DNA of 64,000 nt from Lysobacter niastensis (GCF_015453285.1 NZ_JADLZT010000005.1:62001-126000), one strand, 5' to 3'. Counted from the stretch's first letter, positions 1-12,689 are shown. Notes: a model not told the origin generated them from the letters alone. Numbers and translations are program-made.

Positions 1-1422
<1,422 letters not shown>

Positions 1423-3999
1423 TCAGGACAGCGCTTTCAGGCGGTAAAGCGCCTCGAGTGCCTGCTTGGGCGTGAGGTCGTCAGGATCGATCGATGCGAG
1501 CGCGTCGAGTGCGGCGGACGAGGGTGCGAACAGGCCGAACTGCTGCGGCGCGTCCAGCGCTGCAGGCGCCAGCGAAGGCATCGGCGCATCGCGGCTCTGC
1601 TGTTCGAGCTCCGCCAGCCGTCCACGCGCCTGCTGCACCACGGCTTTTGGCAGGCCGGCCAGCGCCGCCACCTGCAGGCCAAAGCTGCGATCGGCGGGCC
1701 CGTCCTTGACCGCATGCATGAAGACCAACTGGTCGCCGTGCTCGACCGCGTCGAGGTGCACGTTGGCGATGCCGCTGCCGGGTTCGGCCAGGGTGGTCAG
1801 TTCGAAGTAGTGCGTGGCGAACAACGTGTACGCGCGATTGTGGTGCGCCAGGTGGCGTGCACACGCTTCGGCCAAGGCCAGGCCATCGTAGGTCGAAGTG
1901 CCGCGGCCGATCTCGTCCATCAGCACCAGCGACTGCGACGTGGCGTGGTGGAGGATGTAACTGGTTTCGCTCATCTCGACCATGAAGGTCGACTGGCCAC
2001 GGGCAAGATCGTCGCCGGCGCCGATGCGCGTCAGGATGCGGTCGATCGGGCCGATCACGGCTCGCGAAGCCGGCACGAAACTGCCGATATGTGCCAGCAG
2101 CACGATCAGTGCGTTCTGGCGCATGTAGGTCGATTTACCGCCCATGTTCGGACCGGTGATGACCAGCATGCGGCGGTCGCCGTGCAGGATCAGGTCGTTG
2201 GGCTCGAACGGATCGGTGCGCACCGCTTCGACGACAGGGTGACGGCCGCGCTCGATGCGCAGGCCCGCATCGTCGGACAGGTCCGGTTGCGCCCAATCCA
2301 GCGATTGCGCCCGCTCCGCGAAGCAGGCCAGCACGTCCAGTTCGGCCAGCGCGGAGGCGCAGCGCTTGAGCGGCTCCAGGCGTTCGTTGAGCGCGTCGAG
2401 CAACTGCTCGTAGAGGAAACGCTCGCGGCCGAGAGAGCGTTCCCTGGCCGACAGCACCTTGTCCTCGAACTGCTTCAGCTCCTCGGTGATGTAACGCTCG
2501 GCGCCGGTCAGCGTCTGCCGGCGGGTGTAATGCGTCGGCGCCTTGTCGCTCTGGCCCTTGCTGATTTCGATGTAGTAACCGTGCACGCGGTTGTAGCCGA
2601 CCTTGAGCGTCGGAATGCCGCTGCTGGCGCGTTCGCGCGCTTCCAGGTCGATCAGGAACTGGTCGGCATGGGTCGACAGCGTGCGCAGTTCGTCCAGCTC
2701 GGCGTCATAGCCTTCGGCGAAGATGCCGCCGTCGCGTGCCAGCACCGGCGGCTGAGGGACGATCGCAGACTTAAGCAGGTGCGCATGCTCGTCATGCTCA
2801 CCGAGTTCGGCGCAGAGTTCGGCCAGGCGGGGCGAGTCGACAGGTGCCAGCAGGCCGCGCACATCCGGCAGCAGGCCGAGACCGTCGCGCAGCGTCGACA
2901 AATCGCGTGGGCGCGCGCTGCGAAGCGCGATGCGAGAGAGGATGCGCTCCAGGTCGCCCAGAGCGCGGAACGACTCGCGCACACCGTCCCCGGTGCGGGA
3001 TTCGACCAGCGCGGCCACCGCCTGCTGCCGCATCCGCAGCGGGATGCGTTCCCGAAGCGGGCGATGCAGCCAGCGGCGGAGCAGGCGCCCGCCCATTGGC
3101 GTCACCGTCGAATCGAGCACGCCAAGCAGCGTGTGGCGGTTGTCGCCATCGATGCGCGTGTCGAGTTCGAGATGGCGGCGCGTGGCCGCGTTCATCGCGA
3201 TCGCGCCATCGCCGGATTCGACCGCGATCGACGTCAGGTGCGGCAAACGCTGCTTCTGGGTTTCCTCGACGTAGCCGAGCAGGGCGGCGGCGGCGGCCAC
3301 CGACAACGGCTTGTCTTCCAGGCCGAAGCCCGACAGGTCATGGAGGTTGAAGAAGCGCAGCAGCTGGCGGCGGCCGCTGTCGGCGTCGAACAGCCATGGC
3401 GCCCGGCGCCGCAGGCCGGTGCGCTCGCCGAGGAATGCCGGCCAGCCGTCCTCATCAGCGATCAGTGTTTCTGCCGGTTCCAGGCGCGCGAGCTCGGCTT
3501 CCAGCGCGTCCTCATTGGCGACCTCGTTGACCAGGAAGCGGCCACCGGCGAGGTCGGCCCAGGCCAGGCCGAAGCCGGATTTCCCCCGGGCCACGGCCAG
3601 CAGCAGGGTGTCGCGGCGCTCGTTGAGCAGGGCCTCGTCGGTGACGGTGCCCGGCGTGACGATGCGCACCACCTTGCGCTCGACGATGCCCTTGGCCAGG
3701 GCCGGGTCGCCGATCTGCTCGCAGATCGCGACCGACTCGCCGAGTGCCACCAGCCGGGCCAGGTAGCCTTCGGCGGAGTGATGCGGCACGCCGGCCATCG
3801 GAATCGGCTGGCCGCCCGACTGGCCGCGCTGGGTCAGGGTGATGTCGAGCAGCCGCGCGGCTTTGCGCGCATCGTCGTAGAACAGCTCGTAAAAGTCGCC
3901 CATCCGGAAGAACAGCAGCACGTCCGGATGCTCCGCCTTGGCGGCGAAGAACTGCTTCATCAGGGGGGTGTGCTCGGGCGGCCGGTCGGCTGGACTCAT
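1423..3999 (-). CDS. mutS: DNA mismatch repair ATPase MutS
   Basis: Mismatch-recognition ATPase of methyl-directed repair. From the ATG at 3999 it is 858 residues, close to the 853 of E. coli MutS. The N-terminus ([17 protein letters not shown]) matches the family start. An in-frame GTG at 4044 would add 15 residues without better support. The mismatch-wedge Phe-X-Glu lies in MGDFYELF near the N-terminus. Walker [10 protein letters not shown] starts at residue 616, with Lys622, and is followed by Walker [13 protein letters not shown] and the FATHYFELT switch. The C-terminal tail is intact. It stands alone on the minus strand, divergent from the TonB receptor. Confidence 0.98.
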   Translation of the reverse strand: MSPADRPPEHTPLMKQFFAAKAEHPDVLLFFRMGDFYELFYDDARKAARLLDITLTQRGQSGGQPIPMAGVPHHSAEGYLARLVALGESVAICEQIGDPALAKGIVERKVVRIVTPGTVTDEALLNERRDTLLLAVARGKSGFGLAWADLAGGRFLVNEVANEDALEAELARLEPAETLIADEDGWPAFLGERTGLRRRAPWLFDADSGRRQLLRFFNLHDLSGFGLEDKPLSVAAAAALLGYVEETQKQRLPHLTSIAVESGDGAIAMNAATRRHLELDTRIDGDNRHTLLGVLDSTVTPMGGRLLRRWLHRPLRERIPLRMRQQAVAALVESRTGDGVRESFRALGDLERILSRIALRSARPRDLSTLRDGLGLLPDVRGLLAPVDSPRLAELCAELGEHDEHAHLLKSAIVPQPPVLARDGGIFAEGYDAELDELRTLSTHADQFLIDLEARERASSGIPTLKVGYNRVHGYYIEISKGQSDKAPTHYTRRQTLTGAERYITEELKQFEDKVLSARERSLGRERFLYEQLLDALNERLEPLKRCASALAELDVLACFAERAQSLDWAQPDLSDDAGLRIERGRHPVVEAVRTDPFEPNDLILHGDRRMLVITGPNMGGKSTYMRQNALIVLLAHIGSFVPASRAVIGPIDRILTRIGAGDDLARGQSTFMVEMSETSYILHHATSQSLVLMDEIGRGTSTYDGLALAEACARHLAHHNRAYTLFATHYFELTTLAEPGSGIANVHLDAVEHGDQLVFMHAVKDGPADRSFGLQVAALAGLPKAVVQQARGRLAELEQQSRDAPMPSLAPAALDAPQQFGLFAPSSAALDALASIDPDDLTPKQALEALYRLKALS

Positions 4000-4273
4000 G
4001 GAATCTGCAGGCAATTCAGGCAAAGGGGTGGCCAAGTCGGCCACGAAAGGCCGCCTAGGCTATCAGCCAAGGACTCTGGCGTGATCCCCGGCCGCCTTGG
4101 AACAGGCCGGATGTTGCGCTGCGGCGTGTTGGCCGGCCCCCGGCGTGTTTAATTTCCTCTTAACGTTCGCTGCCGTACGCCCGATCTTGGGCGCGAGGTG
4201 TTGGGGAGCACAGGCGACGTCAGCCGCGACGAGGGGCGCGGTCCATAAATCACATAAATAGAAAGGGGGAGCG

Positions 4274-6859
4274 ATGCGTTCGATTACGTCGGCCGTGCCT
4301 GTCGGAACCCGGAAGCTGCTGGCGCTGGCCATCTCGGCCGCGTTCGCGTCGATGCCGGTGCTTGCGGCATCCGCCCAGGAACCCGCCGGGCAGAAAAAGG
4401 AAGAGAAAGAGGCGACCACGCTCGCCGCGCTCACCGTTACCGCGCAGAAACGCGAGGAGGCCCTGCAGGAGGTGCCGATCGCGATCACCGCGCTGCCCGA
4501 ACAACTGCTGCAGGACACAGGCGTGCGCGACGTCAAGGACCTGCAGGTGCTGGTTCCCGGCCTCACCGTCACCAGCACCCAGAGCGAGGCGCAGACCGTC
4601 GCGCGTATCCGCGGCATCGGTACCGTCGGCGACAACGCAGGCCTGGAATCCTCGGTCGGCATTCTGATCGATGGCGTGTACCGTCCCCGCAACGGCGTCG
4701 GCTTCGGCGACCTCGGCGAGATCGAGCGCATCGAAGTGCTGAAAGGTCCACAAGGCACGGTGTTCGGCAAGAACACTTCCGCCGGCGTCATCAACGTCAT
4801 CACCAAGCGTCCGCACTACAACACCACGGTCGAGGGCGAGCTGACCGTCGGCAACTACAACGCGCTGGGCGTGTCCGGCTCGCTCAACACGCCGATTGGC
4901 GACAACGCCGCATTCCGCATCTACGGCGCCAAGCGCAAGCGAGATGGCTATACCGACGTGCGCACCGGCGCGGGTCCGCGCACGGAGACCGAGGACGGCG
5001 ACCAGAACTTCCACACGCTGCGCGGCCAGTTGCTGTTCGAACCGACCGACACACTCGACATCAACCTCATCGCGGACTTCACCAGCCGCGAGGAGAACTG
5101 CTGCGTCGGCGTCACCACCGTGCGCGGCGCGACGGCCAACATCATCGACGCACTCGCGCCGGACGAGGGCGTGGTGCGCGTGGCCGACCCGTTCGCACGC
5201 GTCGCCTACAGCAACCGCAGCACCGAGCAGGACATCAAGGACAAGGGCGTCGCTGCCGAGGTCAACTGGATCACGCCCTGGTTCGACGGCGCCACGCTGA
5301 CCTCGATCACCGCATGGCGCGACTGGGGTTCGATCAATGGGCTGGACTTCGACTTCAGCAGTGCCGACCTGCTGTATCGCGATGCAAAGGAGAACGAGTC
5401 GTTCACCGGCTTCAAGACTTTCAGCCAGGAGTTCCGGCTGACCGGCTCCAGTGACAGCTTCGACTGGATGTTCGGCGCGTTCTATTCCGACGAGGACCTC
5501 GACCGCAACGAAACGTACCGCATCGGCAATGCCTACGAGCCGTACCTGTCGGTGGCGCTGCTGTCGATGATCAACCCGGCGCTGGGGCAGAGCCCGACTG
5601 CGCCGCTGTTCCTGTCGCAGGCCACCGGGCGGCCGTTCGGCACGGTGTTCGCCGGCTTCGGCGCCAATGACGTCTATCGCCAGAACGCCAAGAGCGCGGC
5701 ACTGTTCACCAACAACACCTGGCATGCGACCGACGCGCTCGACGTCACGCTGGGCCTGCGCTACACGACCGAAGACAAGAAGCTCGATTCGACCTACAGC
5801 AACCCCAACGGCAGCCCAGGCTGCTCGGCCATGCTGGGCCCAGGCGGACAGGCGCGAGTGGCGCAGGCGCTGCTGGCGCGGGGTGTGCCGGCAGCGGCAC
5901 TGCCGCAGGTGATTCCGCAGGTCATCGGTTTCTCGTGCCTGCCCTGGGCGAACCCGCTGCACAACGGACGCGCGACCCATCAGGAGAGCGAAGAGAAGGA
6001 GTGGTCGGGCACGCTCAAGGCGGCCTACCAGTTCAACGAGCACGTGATGGGCTACGTGTCGGGCGCGCGCGGCTACAAGGCCGGCGGCTTCAACCTCGAC
6101 CGCGTGCAGTCCAATACGGGCCTGTCCAGCGGTGGCTCGGGCATCCTGCCGGTGAACGACACTTCGTTCCCGGGCGAGTTCGTCGACAGCTACGAGCTCG
6201 GCGCCAAGACCACCTGGGCCGACGGCAACCTGCTCGCGAATGCCACGTTGTTCCACCAGGAATACGAAGACTTCCAGCTCAACAGCTTCCTCGGCACCAG
6301 CTTCGTGGTTCGCTCGATTCCTGAAGTCGTGTCCAAGGGCATCGACACCGAACTGCTGTGGCAGGCGACCGACGGCCTGATGCTGCAGGGCGGCGTGACC
6401 TATGCCGACACGCGTTACGGCGACAACATCCCGGGCGGCGATTTCGTCGCGCCAACCGGTGCGCTGTACAAGCTGCCGGGAAATCGCGTCAGCTTCGCGC
6501 CTTACTGGTCTGCAGCGGGCTCGGCCACCTACGAGATGGATATCGGCAACAGCCTTGTTGCGCGCTTCAACCTGGGCGCCAAGTACATGTCCGACTACAA
6601 CACCGGCTCAGACCTCGATGTCGAGAAGGTGCAGGACAGCTTCACGGTGTGGAATGCGAGAGTCGGTTTCGGCGCACGCAACAAGCGCTGGATGGTGGAG
6701 CTGTGGGGGCTGAACCTCACCGACGAGGAATACGTGCAGGTCGGCTTCGACGCGCCGCTGCAGAATGTCTCTCCCGCGCCGAACAACCCGTTCAATTCGT
6801 TCAATGCATTCCTCGGTGCCCCGCGCACCTACGGCATGACACTTCGGGTGATGTACTGA
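4274..6859 (+). CDS. TonB-dependent outer-membrane receptor
   Basis: 861-residue ligand-gated outer-membrane porin of the TonB-dependent family. The signal peptide ends near AASAQ (about residue 35), followed by a charged linker and a TonB-box-like segment (TLAALTVTAQKREE). The plug domain includes RIRGIGT, a DGVY motif and EVLKGPQGTVFGKNTSAGVINV. The remaining ~650 residues alternate like a 22-strand barrel and end in an aromatic residue (LRVMY). An AAAGGGGGAG ribosome-binding site precedes the ATG. The substrate cannot be read from the sequence. The plug resembles the large Xanthomonadaceae/sphingomonad receptor families used for siderophores, vitamins or glycans. No transport partner lies next to it. 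Confidence 0.93.
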   Translation: MRSITSAVPVGTRKLLALAISAAFASMPVLAASAQEPAGQKKEEKEATTLAALTVTAQKREEALQEVPIAITALPEQLLQDTGVRDVKDLQVLVPGLTVTSTQSEAQTVARIRGIGTVGDNAGLESSVGILIDGVYRPRNGVGFGDLGEIERIEVLKGPQGTVFGKNTSAGVINVITKRPHYNTTVEGELTVGNYNALGVSGSLNTPIGDNAAFRIYGAKRKRDGYTDVRTGAGPRTETEDGDQNFHTLRGQLLFEPTDTLDINLIADFTSREENCCVGVTTVRGATANIIDALAPDEGVVRVADPFARVAYSNRSTEQDIKDKGVAAEVNWITPWFDGATLTSITAWRDWGSINGLDFDFSSADLLYRDAKENESFTGFKTFSQEFRLTGSSDSFDWMFGAFYSDEDLDRNETYRIGNAYEPYLSVALLSMINPALGQSPTAPLFLSQATGRPFGTVFAGFGANDVYRQNAKSAALFTNNTWHATDALDVTLGLRYTTEDKKLDSTYSNPNGSPGCSAMLGPGGQARVAQALLARGVPAAALPQVIPQVIGFSCLPWANPLHNGRATHQESEEKEWSGTLKAAYQFNEHVMGYVSGARGYKAGGFNLDRVQSNTGLSSGGSGILPVNDTSFPGEFVDSYELGAKTTWADGNLLANATLFHQEYEDFQLNSFLGTSFVVRSIPEVVSKGIDTELLWQATDGLMLQGGVTYADTRYGDNIPGGDFVAPTGALYKLPGNRVSFAPYWSAAGSATYEMDIGNSLVARFNLGAKYMSDYNTGSDLDVEKVQDSFTVWNARVGFGARNKRWMVELWGLNLTDEEYVQVGFDAPLQNVSPAPNNPFNSFNAFLGAPRTYGMTLRVMY

Positions 6860-6869
6860 TCGGTTGCCC

Positions 6870-6897
6870 GGAGGTCCTCCATCCGTGGAGGGCCTCC
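6870..6897 (+). terminator. Hairpin after the TonB receptor gene
   Basis: A 12-bp stem (GGAGGTCCTCCA / TGGAGGGCCTCC, one G-T wobble) with a TCCG tetraloop begins 10 bases after the receptor stop codon. There is no T-run, so it is a transcript-end or mRNA-stabilising hairpin rather than a classical intrinsic terminator. Confidence 0.5.
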
Positions 6898-6928
6898 TGG
6901 CGCCGTAAGCGCCACCACGGCTTGCCGT

Positions 6929-6934
6929 TATAGT
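6929..6934 (+). promoter_or_regulatory. Candidate -10 element of pncC (possibly leaderless)
   Basis: TATAGT sits 7 bases before the ATG at 6942, so a start site at the usual distance would fall on or next to the start codon. No good -35 box is visible 17 bases upstream, and there is no ribosome-binding site before the ATG. Confidence 0.35.
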
Positions 6935-6941
6935 GGGCGGC

Positions 6942-7442
6942 ATGAAAACCGACGTTGCCGACGACTCCCTTCGCCGCCTTGCCGAACAGGTGGGCGAAGC
7001 CGCACGCATCAACCGCCATACCCTGGTCACCGCGGAAAGCTGCACCGGCGGTTGGATCGCGAAGATGCTGACCGACATTCCGGGCTCCTCGGGCTGGTTC
7101 GAGTGCGGCCTGGCGGCCTACAGCTACGAGGCCAAGCAGGCCTTGCTCGGCGTGCGGCCGCAGACCCTGGAACAGCACGGTGCGGTGAGCCGCGAGACGG
7201 TGATCGAGATGGTGTCCGGCGCATTGGTCCATTCCGGAGCCACGCTTGCGGTCGCAGTGACCGGCATCGCCGGGCCCACCGGCGGCACCGAGGACAAACC
7301 GGTCGGCACCGTCTGGATTGCATGGAAGCGCCGTGGCGGTTATCCCACGGCCGTGACCTTCCATTTCGATGGCGATCGCGATTCGGTCCGGCGCCAGAGC
7401 GTCGCCGCCGCCCTGCATGGCCTGGCCGAGCTGATGACCTGA
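6942..7442 (+). CDS. pncC: Nicotinamide-nucleotide amidase (CinA C-terminal domain family)
   Basis: 166-residue stand-alone CinA C-terminal domain enzyme, which deamidates nicotinamide mononucleotide to nicotinate mononucleotide in NAD recycling. Family motifs are TAESCTGGWIA near the N-terminus, GSSGWFECGLAAYS, and AVTGIAGPTGG in the second half. ATG at 6942 was chosen over an in-frame GTG at 6933, which lies inside the -10-like TATAGT. It directly precedes lexA, as in related genomes; only 51 bases separate the stop from the lexA ATG, and these hold the lexA promoter. Confidence 0.92.
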   Translation: MKTDVADDSLRRLAEQVGEAARINRHTLVTAESCTGGWIAKMLTDIPGSSGWFECGLAAYSYEAKQALLGVRPQTLEQHGAVSRETVIEMVSGALVHSGATLAVAVTGIAGPTGGTEDKPVGTVWIAWKRRGGYPTAVTFHFDGDRDSVRRQSVAAALHGLAELMT

Positions 7443-7455
7443 TCGGCGGGCGGGG

Positions 7456-7496
7456 TTGACGCCCGCGAAAATCCATTAGTAGTATTGCTACTAATG
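7456..7496 (+). promoter_or_regulatory. lexA promoter with LexA operator overlapping the start codon
   Basis: A -35 box TTGACG (7456-7461) and -10 box TAGTAT (7480-7485) are spaced by 18 bases. An inverted repeat with 9-base arms (CATTAGTAG 7474-7482, CTACTAATG 7488-7496, 5-base centre) covers the -10 box and ends in the ATG of lexA. The core is one base from the TTAGN6TACTA box described for Xanthomonas LexA. It implies autorepression. A start site about 7 bases after the -10 box would make the mRNA leaderless. Confidence 0.85.
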
Positions 7497-8141
7497 GACA
7501 TCACCGACACCCAGCGCGCCATCCTCGCCCTGATCGCCGAGCGGATCGATGCTGAGGGCGTGCCGCCCTCGCAGACCGAGATCGCCCGCGCCATGGGCTT
7601 CAGCAGCGTTCGTGCGGCCCAGTATCACCTCGAGGCCCTCGAGCAGGCAGGCGCGATCCAGCGCATGCCGGGTCGCGCCCGCGGCATCCGCGTGTGCGTC
7701 CCCCCGGAGCAGATTGCATCTGCGACGGTCGCTGCGGAGGCGCCGGCATCGGATGACGCCCTGCGCCTGCCGGTGCTGGGGCAGGTGGCCGCCGGGCGGC
7801 CGATCGGCGCCGATATCGGTTCGGACAACGTCGTGCTGCTGGATCGCGTGTTCTTCTCGCCGACGCCGGACTACCTGCTCAAGGTCAAGGGCGACTCGAT
7901 GCGCGACGAGGGGATCTTCGACGGCGACCTGATCGGCGTGCACCGCACGCGCGACGCACGCTCGGGGCAGATCGTGGTGGCGCGCATCGATGACGAGATC
8001 ACAGTGAAGCTGCTGAAGATAGGCAGGGACCGGATCCGCCTGCTGCCACGCAACCCGGATTACGCGCCCATCGAGGTCGAGCCCGGCCAGGACTTCGCCA
8101 TCGAGGGGCTGTACTGCGGACTGGTCAGGCCGAACCGGTGA
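7494..8141 (+). CDS. lexA: SOS repressor LexA
   Basis: 215-residue SOS-response repressor. The N-terminal winged helix-turn-helix spans about residues 1-65 (TQRAILALIAER, then PSQTEIARAMGFSS). The Ala-Gly self-cleavage site is in LPVLGQVAAGRP, and the catalytic Ser/Lys dyad is in KVKGDSMRDEG and EITVKLLKIG. The ATG at 7494 is preferred because the LexA box and promoter end there; starting further upstream would put coding sequence inside the -10 box. It is followed after 183 bases by recA, its co-protease, and recX, the usual xanthomonad SOS cluster. Confidence 0.97.
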   Translation: MDITDTQRAILALIAERIDAEGVPPSQTEIARAMGFSSVRAAQYHLEALEQAGAIQRMPGRARGIRVCVPPEQIASATVAAEAPASDDALRLPVLGQVAAGRPIGADIGSDNVVLLDRVFFSPTPDYLLKVKGDSMRDEGIFDGDLIGVHRTRDARSGQIVVARIDDEITVKLLKIGRDRIRLLPRNPDYAPIEVEPGQDFAIEGLYCGLVRPNR

Positions 8142-8324
8142 TCTCCCATGGAGGTTTCCGCAACCAGGACTGCGGCGCTTTCCGACCTCCCGATCCTCGA
8201 TCCCCTGCCTACATCGCTTTCTCCACACCACTAATTTCTGCAACGGGCTCCGGTGTCTCAACTCGTGCGACCAGTGCCCGCTAGATTGCCCTCCAACAAG
8301 CAACCGACCTCCAAGGAATCCACG

Positions 8325-9362
8325 ATGGACGAGAACAAGAAGCGCGCCCTTTCGGCCGCACTGGGCCAGATCGAAAAGCAGTTCGGCAAGGGCTCGGTGA
8401 TGCGTATGGGCGACCGCGTGGCCGAGCCGGCCGAGGTCATTGGCACCGGCTCGCTGATGCTCGACATCGCCCTCGGCATCGGTGGTCTGCCCAAGGGCCG
8501 CGTAGTCGAGATCTACGGACCGGAGTCCTCCGGCAAGACCACGCTGACGCTGCAAGCCATCGCGCAGTGCCAGAAGCTCGGCGGTACGGCGGCTTTCGTT
8601 GACGCCGAGCATGCGCTCGATCCGACCTATGCCGCCAAACTCGGCGTCAACGTCGACGACCTGCTGGTCAGCCAGCCCGACACCGGCGAGCAGGCGCTGG
8701 AAATTGCCGACATGCTGGTGCGCTCGGGCGCGGTCGACATGGTGGTGATCGACTCGGTCGCGGCACTGACGCCGAAGGCCGAGATCGAAGGCGAGATGGG
8801 TGACCAGCTTCCGGGTCTGCAGGCCCGCCTGATGAGCCAGGCGCTGCGCAAGCTGACCGGCAACATCAAGCGCAGCAACTGCATGGTGATCTTCATCAAC
8901 CAGCTGCGCATGAAGATCGGCGTGATGATGCCGGGCCAGAGTCCGGAAACCACCACCGGCGGCAACGCGCTGAAGTTCTATGCCTCGGTGCGCCTGGACA
9001 TCCGCCGCATCGGCTCGATCAAGAAGGGCGACGAGATCATCGGCAACCAGACTCGTATCAAGGTGGTCAAGAACAAGCTGGCGCCTCCGTTCAAGCAGGT
9101 TGTCACCGAGATCCTCTACGGCGAAGGCATTTCGCGCGAAGGCGAGCTGATCGACATGGGCGTCGATGCCAAGCTGGTCGAGAAGTCCGGCGCCTGGTAC
9201 AGCGCCTATGACGAGCGCATCGGGCAGGGCAAGGAAAACGCCCGCCAGTACCTCAAGGACAACCCGGAAGTGGCGGCGCGCCTGGAAGCTGCCCTGCGCG
9301 AGAAGTTCGTGCCGGCCGAGGCCAGCCGCGACGAAGGCGCAGGTGAGGGTCAGGACGACTGA
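8325..9362 (+). CDS. recA: Recombinase RecA
   Basis: 345-residue ATP-dependent recombinase and LexA co-protease. Walker A is GPESSGKTT, Walker B is [11 protein letters not shown], and the L2 loop carries the [15 protein letters not shown] signature. The tail is acidic, as usual. The ATG at 8325 (MDENKKRAL) fits the family start and has AAGGA upstream at 8313-8317; an in-frame start at 8253 would add 24 residues with no family counterpart. No clear LexA box is visible in the 183-base gap after lexA, so control may come through the lexA promoter or a diverged box. recX follows after 17 bases. Confidence 0.98.
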   Translation: MDENKKRALSAALGQIEKQFGKGSVMRMGDRVAEPAEVIGTGSLMLDIALGIGGLPKGRVVEIYGPESSGKTTLTLQAIAQCQKLGGTAAFVDAEHALDPTYAAKLGVNVDDLLVSQPDTGEQALEIADMLVRSGAVDMVVIDSVAALTPKAEIEGEMGDQLPGLQARLMSQALRKLTGNIKRSNCMVIFINQLRMKIGVMMPGQSPETTTGGNALKFYASVRLDIRRIGSIKKGDEIIGNQTRIKVVKNKLAPPFKQVVTEILYGEGISREGELIDMGVDAKLVEKSGAWYSAYDERIGQGKENARQYLKDNPEVAARLEAALREKFVPAEASRDEGAGEGQDD

Positions 9363-9379
9363 TCTGCCGGAGGTTCCGG

Positions 9380-9892
9380 ATGCACGATGATCACGCGGAT
9401 GGCGGAGAGGGCGAAGGCGGGCGCAGCCCCGCCAAGCGCAAGCGCGTCCGCGAACAGAGCCCGACGCAGCGCGCGCTCGGGCTGCTGGTCAGGCGCGAAC
9501 ATTCGCGCAAGGAACTGACCCGCAAGCTCTCCGCCCGGGGCCTGGAGTCCAATGAAGTGGCCGCCGCGGTCGACCGACTGGCCAGGGAGGGCTGGCAGGA
9601 TGACGCCCGGTTCGCTGAAGGGCTGGTCCGCAGCCGGGCTAACAGTGGCTACGGACCCATCCGCATCCGGGCTGAACTCGCCACGCATGGGCTCGATCGC
9701 GAGCTGATCGCCCGTGCGATGGACAGCCATGAGGGCGACTGGGGGCAGATCGCGCAGGACCTGGTCCGACGCCGTTTCGGCGCATCCATGGATGACCTTG
9801 CAGCGCGGCGCAAGGCTGCCGATTTCCTTCTCCGCCGCGGCTTCGACTCGTCCACCATCCGCAGCGCCACACGGTTCGACCCTGACGATTGA
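9380..9892 (+). CDS. recX: RecA modulator RecX
   Basis: 170-residue regulatory protein that limits RecA filament growth. After a basic, disordered N-terminal ~25 residues come three-helix RecX repeats ([58 protein letters not shown]). It lies 17 bases after recA in the same direction, so the two are almost certainly co-transcribed. The GC-rich stem at 9903-9916 after the stop has no T-run. Confidence 0.93.
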   Translation: MHDDHADGGEGEGGRSPAKRKRVREQSPTQRALGLLVRREHSRKELTRKLSARGLESNEVAAAVDRLAREGWQDDARFAEGLVRSRANSGYGPIRIRAELATHGLDRELIARAMDSHEGDWGQIAQDLVRRRFGASMDDLAARRKAADFLLRRGFDSSTIRSATRFDPDD

Positions 9893-10055
9893 GCCCTGAT
9901 GGGCGGGCCTGCCCGCATCTGCGCACGCGGCCGTGGCTCCTGATACCCTAGCGGGCTTTCGGGTTTTGGGTTGCCTGCTCCAGTCTTGCCCCCATTCTGG
10001 GGGGTACCGGCCGGTCTGAGCGTCCGCTCCCGGTCCACCGAACCTGCGCGCAGCA

Positions 10056-12689
10056 ATGAAGACCACTACCGAAATCCGCAGCGATTTCCTCGAATTCTTC
10101 CGTGGCAAAGGCCACACCATCGTGCCGTCCGCGCCCCTGGTGCCGGCGAACGACCCGACGTTGCTGTTCACCAACTCGGGCATGGTCCAGTTCAAGAACG
10201 TGTTCCTGGGCAGCGAGAAGCTCGGCTTCGTCCGAGCGGCCGACGTGCAGCGCTGCCTGCGGGCAGGCGGCAAGCACAACGACCTCGACCAGGTCGGCTA
10301 CACCGCCCGTCATCACACCTTCTTCGAGATGCTGGGCAACTGGTCGTTCGGCGACTACTTCAAGGAAGACGCCATCGCCTGGGCTTGGGAACTGCTGACC
10401 AAGGTCTGGAAGCTGCCGGCCGAGCGCCTGCTCGTCACGGTCTATCACACCGATGACGAAGCGTTCGCAATCTGGAACCAGAAGATGGGTCTGCCGGCCG
10501 AGCGCATCGTTCGCATCGGCGACAACAAGGGCGCGCCGTTCGCCTCCGACAATTTCTGGCAGATGGCCGACACCGGCCCGTGTGGTCCCTGCACCGAGAT
10601 CTTCTACGACCATGGCGCCCACATCGCCGGTGGCCCGCCGGGCTCGCCTGACGAGGACGGCGACCGCTTCATCGAGATCTGGAACCTGGTGTTCATGCAG
10701 TTCGATCGCCAGCCCGACGGCACGCTGTTGCCGCTGCCGGCTCCGTGCGTGGATACCGGCATGGGGCTGGAGCGTCTCGCTGCCGTCCTGCAGGGCGTGC
10801 ACGGCAATTACGAGATCGACCTGTTCCGCCACCTGATCGGCAAGGCTGCCGAGTACACCGGCACCGCCGACCTGGGCAACAAGTCGCTCCGCGTCATCGC
10901 CGATCACATCCGCGCCTGCGCGTTCCTGATCGTCGACGGCGTGTTGCCGTCCAACGAGGGGCGTGGCTACGTGTTGCGCCGGATCATCCGTCGCGCACTG
11001 CGCCATGGCTGGATGCTCGGTCAGAAGGGGCCGTTCTTCCATCGCATGGTTGCGCCGCTGGTCGAGGTGATGGGCGATGCTTATCCGGAACTGACGGCCA
11101 AGCGCGATTTCGTCGAACGCGCACTGCTGGCCGAAGAAGAACGCTTCGCCGAGACGCTCGATGCTGGCATGCGAATCTTCGACGAGGTGGCCGCACGTTC
11201 GAAGGGCGTTATTCCTGGTGTCGATGCGTTCCGGCTCTACGATACCTATGGGTTCCCGGTGGACCTGACCGCCGACATCGCGCGCGAGCGCGGCCTGTCG
11301 GTGGATATGGAAGGCTTCGATGCCGCCATGGAACAACAGCGCGAGACCGCGCGCGCCGCGGGCAAGTTCGGCAACGCTGCGACGATGCCGGCTGAGTTGG
11401 CCGCCCAGCTCGCGCCGACCCAGTTCCTCGGTTACGAGCAGCTGAGTGCGGATGGCCTGGAAGTGCTGGCCCTGCTCAAGGACGGCCGTCCGGTCGAGCA
11501 GGTGACGGCAGGCGAAGAAGTCGTCGTGATCCTGGATCGCACACCGTTCTATGCCGAAAGCGGCGGCCAGGTCGGCGACACCGGCGAGTTCGAAGCCGGC
11601 GCGGCGCGCTTCGCTGTGCGCGACACGCAGAAGTTCGCCGGGCAGTTCCATGGCCACGTGGGCGCGCTCGCGTCGGGCACCCTCAAGCGCGGCGATCGCC
11701 TCCGTGCCACGGTCGACGCGTCTCGCCGGGCCGCCACGGTATTGAATCACTCGGCAACGCACCTGCTGCACGCCGCGCTGCGTGGCGTTCTCGGCGATCA
11801 CGTGACACAGAAGGGCTCGCTGGTCGCGCCCGACCGGCTGCGCTTCGACTTCGCCCATTTCGCCCCGCTCACGGGCAGCGAGCTGGCGGAGATCGAACGT
11901 CGCGTCAACGCCGAGATCCGTGGCAACTCCGAAGCCGAAGTGCACCACATGGGCATGCAGGAGGCGCTGGATTTCGGTGCGATGGCTCTGTTCGGCGAGA
12001 AGTACGGCGACCACGTGCGCGTGCTGCGCATGGGCGAAACCTCGACCGAGTTGTGCGGCGGTACCCACGTGTCCCGGACCGGCGACATCGGCCTGTTCAA
12101 GGTGGTGTCAGAAGGTGGTGTGTCGGCTGGCGTCCGCCGCATCGAGGCGTTGACCGGGCAGGGCGCCCTGGATTTCGTCTCTGACGAGGAGCGCAGACTC
12201 GGCGATGCGGCCCGCCTGCTCGGCGGTAATGTGTCGGATGTCACTGATAAGCTAAAGGCTCTGCTGGACCGCCAGAAGCGGCTCGAGCGGGAGCTGGAGG
12301 GCCTCAAGGCCAAGGCGGCTTCGGGCGCCACGGCCGATCTGGCCTCCGCCGCGACCGATGTCGGTGGCATCAAGGTCGTGGCGACGCGGCTGGAAGGGTT
12401 CGATGCCAAGGCGTTGCGCGAGGCGGTGGACCGCCTGAAGCAGCAGCTCGGAGATGCCGTGATCCTGTTGGCCGGGGCCAGTGATGGCAAGGCCGCTCTT
12501 GTCGCCGGAGTGAATGGTGCGGCCACCGGCAAGATCAAGGCGGGTGAACTCATCGCCGAGGTTGCGGGTCGAATCAATGGAAAGGGAGGCGGCCGTGCGG
12601 ATATGGCCCAGGGTGGAGGCGACGATGGCCCCGCACTGGCACAGGCTCTGTCCGAGGTAGCCGCCTGGGTAGGTAGCAGGCTGACCTGA
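10056..12689 (+). CDS. alaS: Alanyl-tRNA synthetase
   Basis: 877-residue class II synthetase charging tRNA-Ala (E. coli enzyme 876). Motif 2 region [18 protein letters not shown] and the aminoacylation core lie in the first half. The editing domain has [12 protein letters not shown] and the zinc-binding Cys/His motif CGGTHV. The C-Ala domain ends with [11 protein letters not shown]. The start [15 protein letters not shown] is canonical. It follows recX after 163 bases and precedes csrA after 141 bases, a gene order shared by many gammaproteobacteria. Confidence 0.98.
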   Translation: MKTTTEIRSDFLEFFRGKGHTIVPSAPLVPANDPTLLFTNSGMVQFKNVFLGSEKLGFVRAADVQRCLRAGGKHNDLDQVGYTARHHTFFEMLGNWSFGDYFKEDAIAWAWELLTKVWKLPAERLLVTVYHTDDEAFAIWNQKMGLPAERIVRIGDNKGAPFASDNFWQMADTGPCGPCTEIFYDHGAHIAGGPPGSPDEDGDRFIEIWNLVFMQFDRQPDGTLLPLPAPCVDTGMGLERLAAVLQGVHGNYEIDLFRHLIGKAAEYTGTADLGNKSLRVIADHIRACAFLIVDGVLPSNEGRGYVLRRIIRRALRHGWMLGQKGPFFHRMVAPLVEVMGDAYPELTAKRDFVERALLAEEERFAETLDAGMRIFDEVAARSKGVIPGVDAFRLYDTYGFPVDLTADIARERGLSVDMEGFDAAMEQQRETARAAGKFGNAATMPAELAAQLAPTQFLGYEQLSADGLEVLALLKDGRPVEQVTAGEEVVVILDRTPFYAESGGQVGDTGEFEAGAARFAVRDTQKFAGQFHGHVGALASGTLKRGDRLRATVDASRRAATVLNHSATHLLHAALRGVLGDHVTQKGSLVAPDRLRFDFAHFAPLTGSELAEIERRVNAEIRGNSEAEVHHMGMQEALDFGAMALFGEKYGDHVRVLRMGETSTELCGGTHVSRTGDIGLFKVVSEGGVSAGVRRIEALTGQGALDFVSDEERRLGDAARLLGGNVSDVTDKLKALLDRQKRLERELEGLKAKAASGATADLASAATDVGGIKVVATRLEGFDAKALREAVDRLKQQLGDAVILLAGASDGKAALVAGVNGAATGKIKAGELIAEVAGRINGKGGGRADMAQGGGDDGPALAQALSEVAAWVGSRLT

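Noticed and set aside
8142-8324. Separate LexA box upstream of recA
   Set aside because: No TTAGN6TACTA-like palindrome was found; ACTAATTTC near 8230 lacks a second arm.
9903-9916. GC hairpin after recX as intrinsic terminator
   Set aside because: Stem of six pairs with a two-base loop and no T-run; too weak to call.
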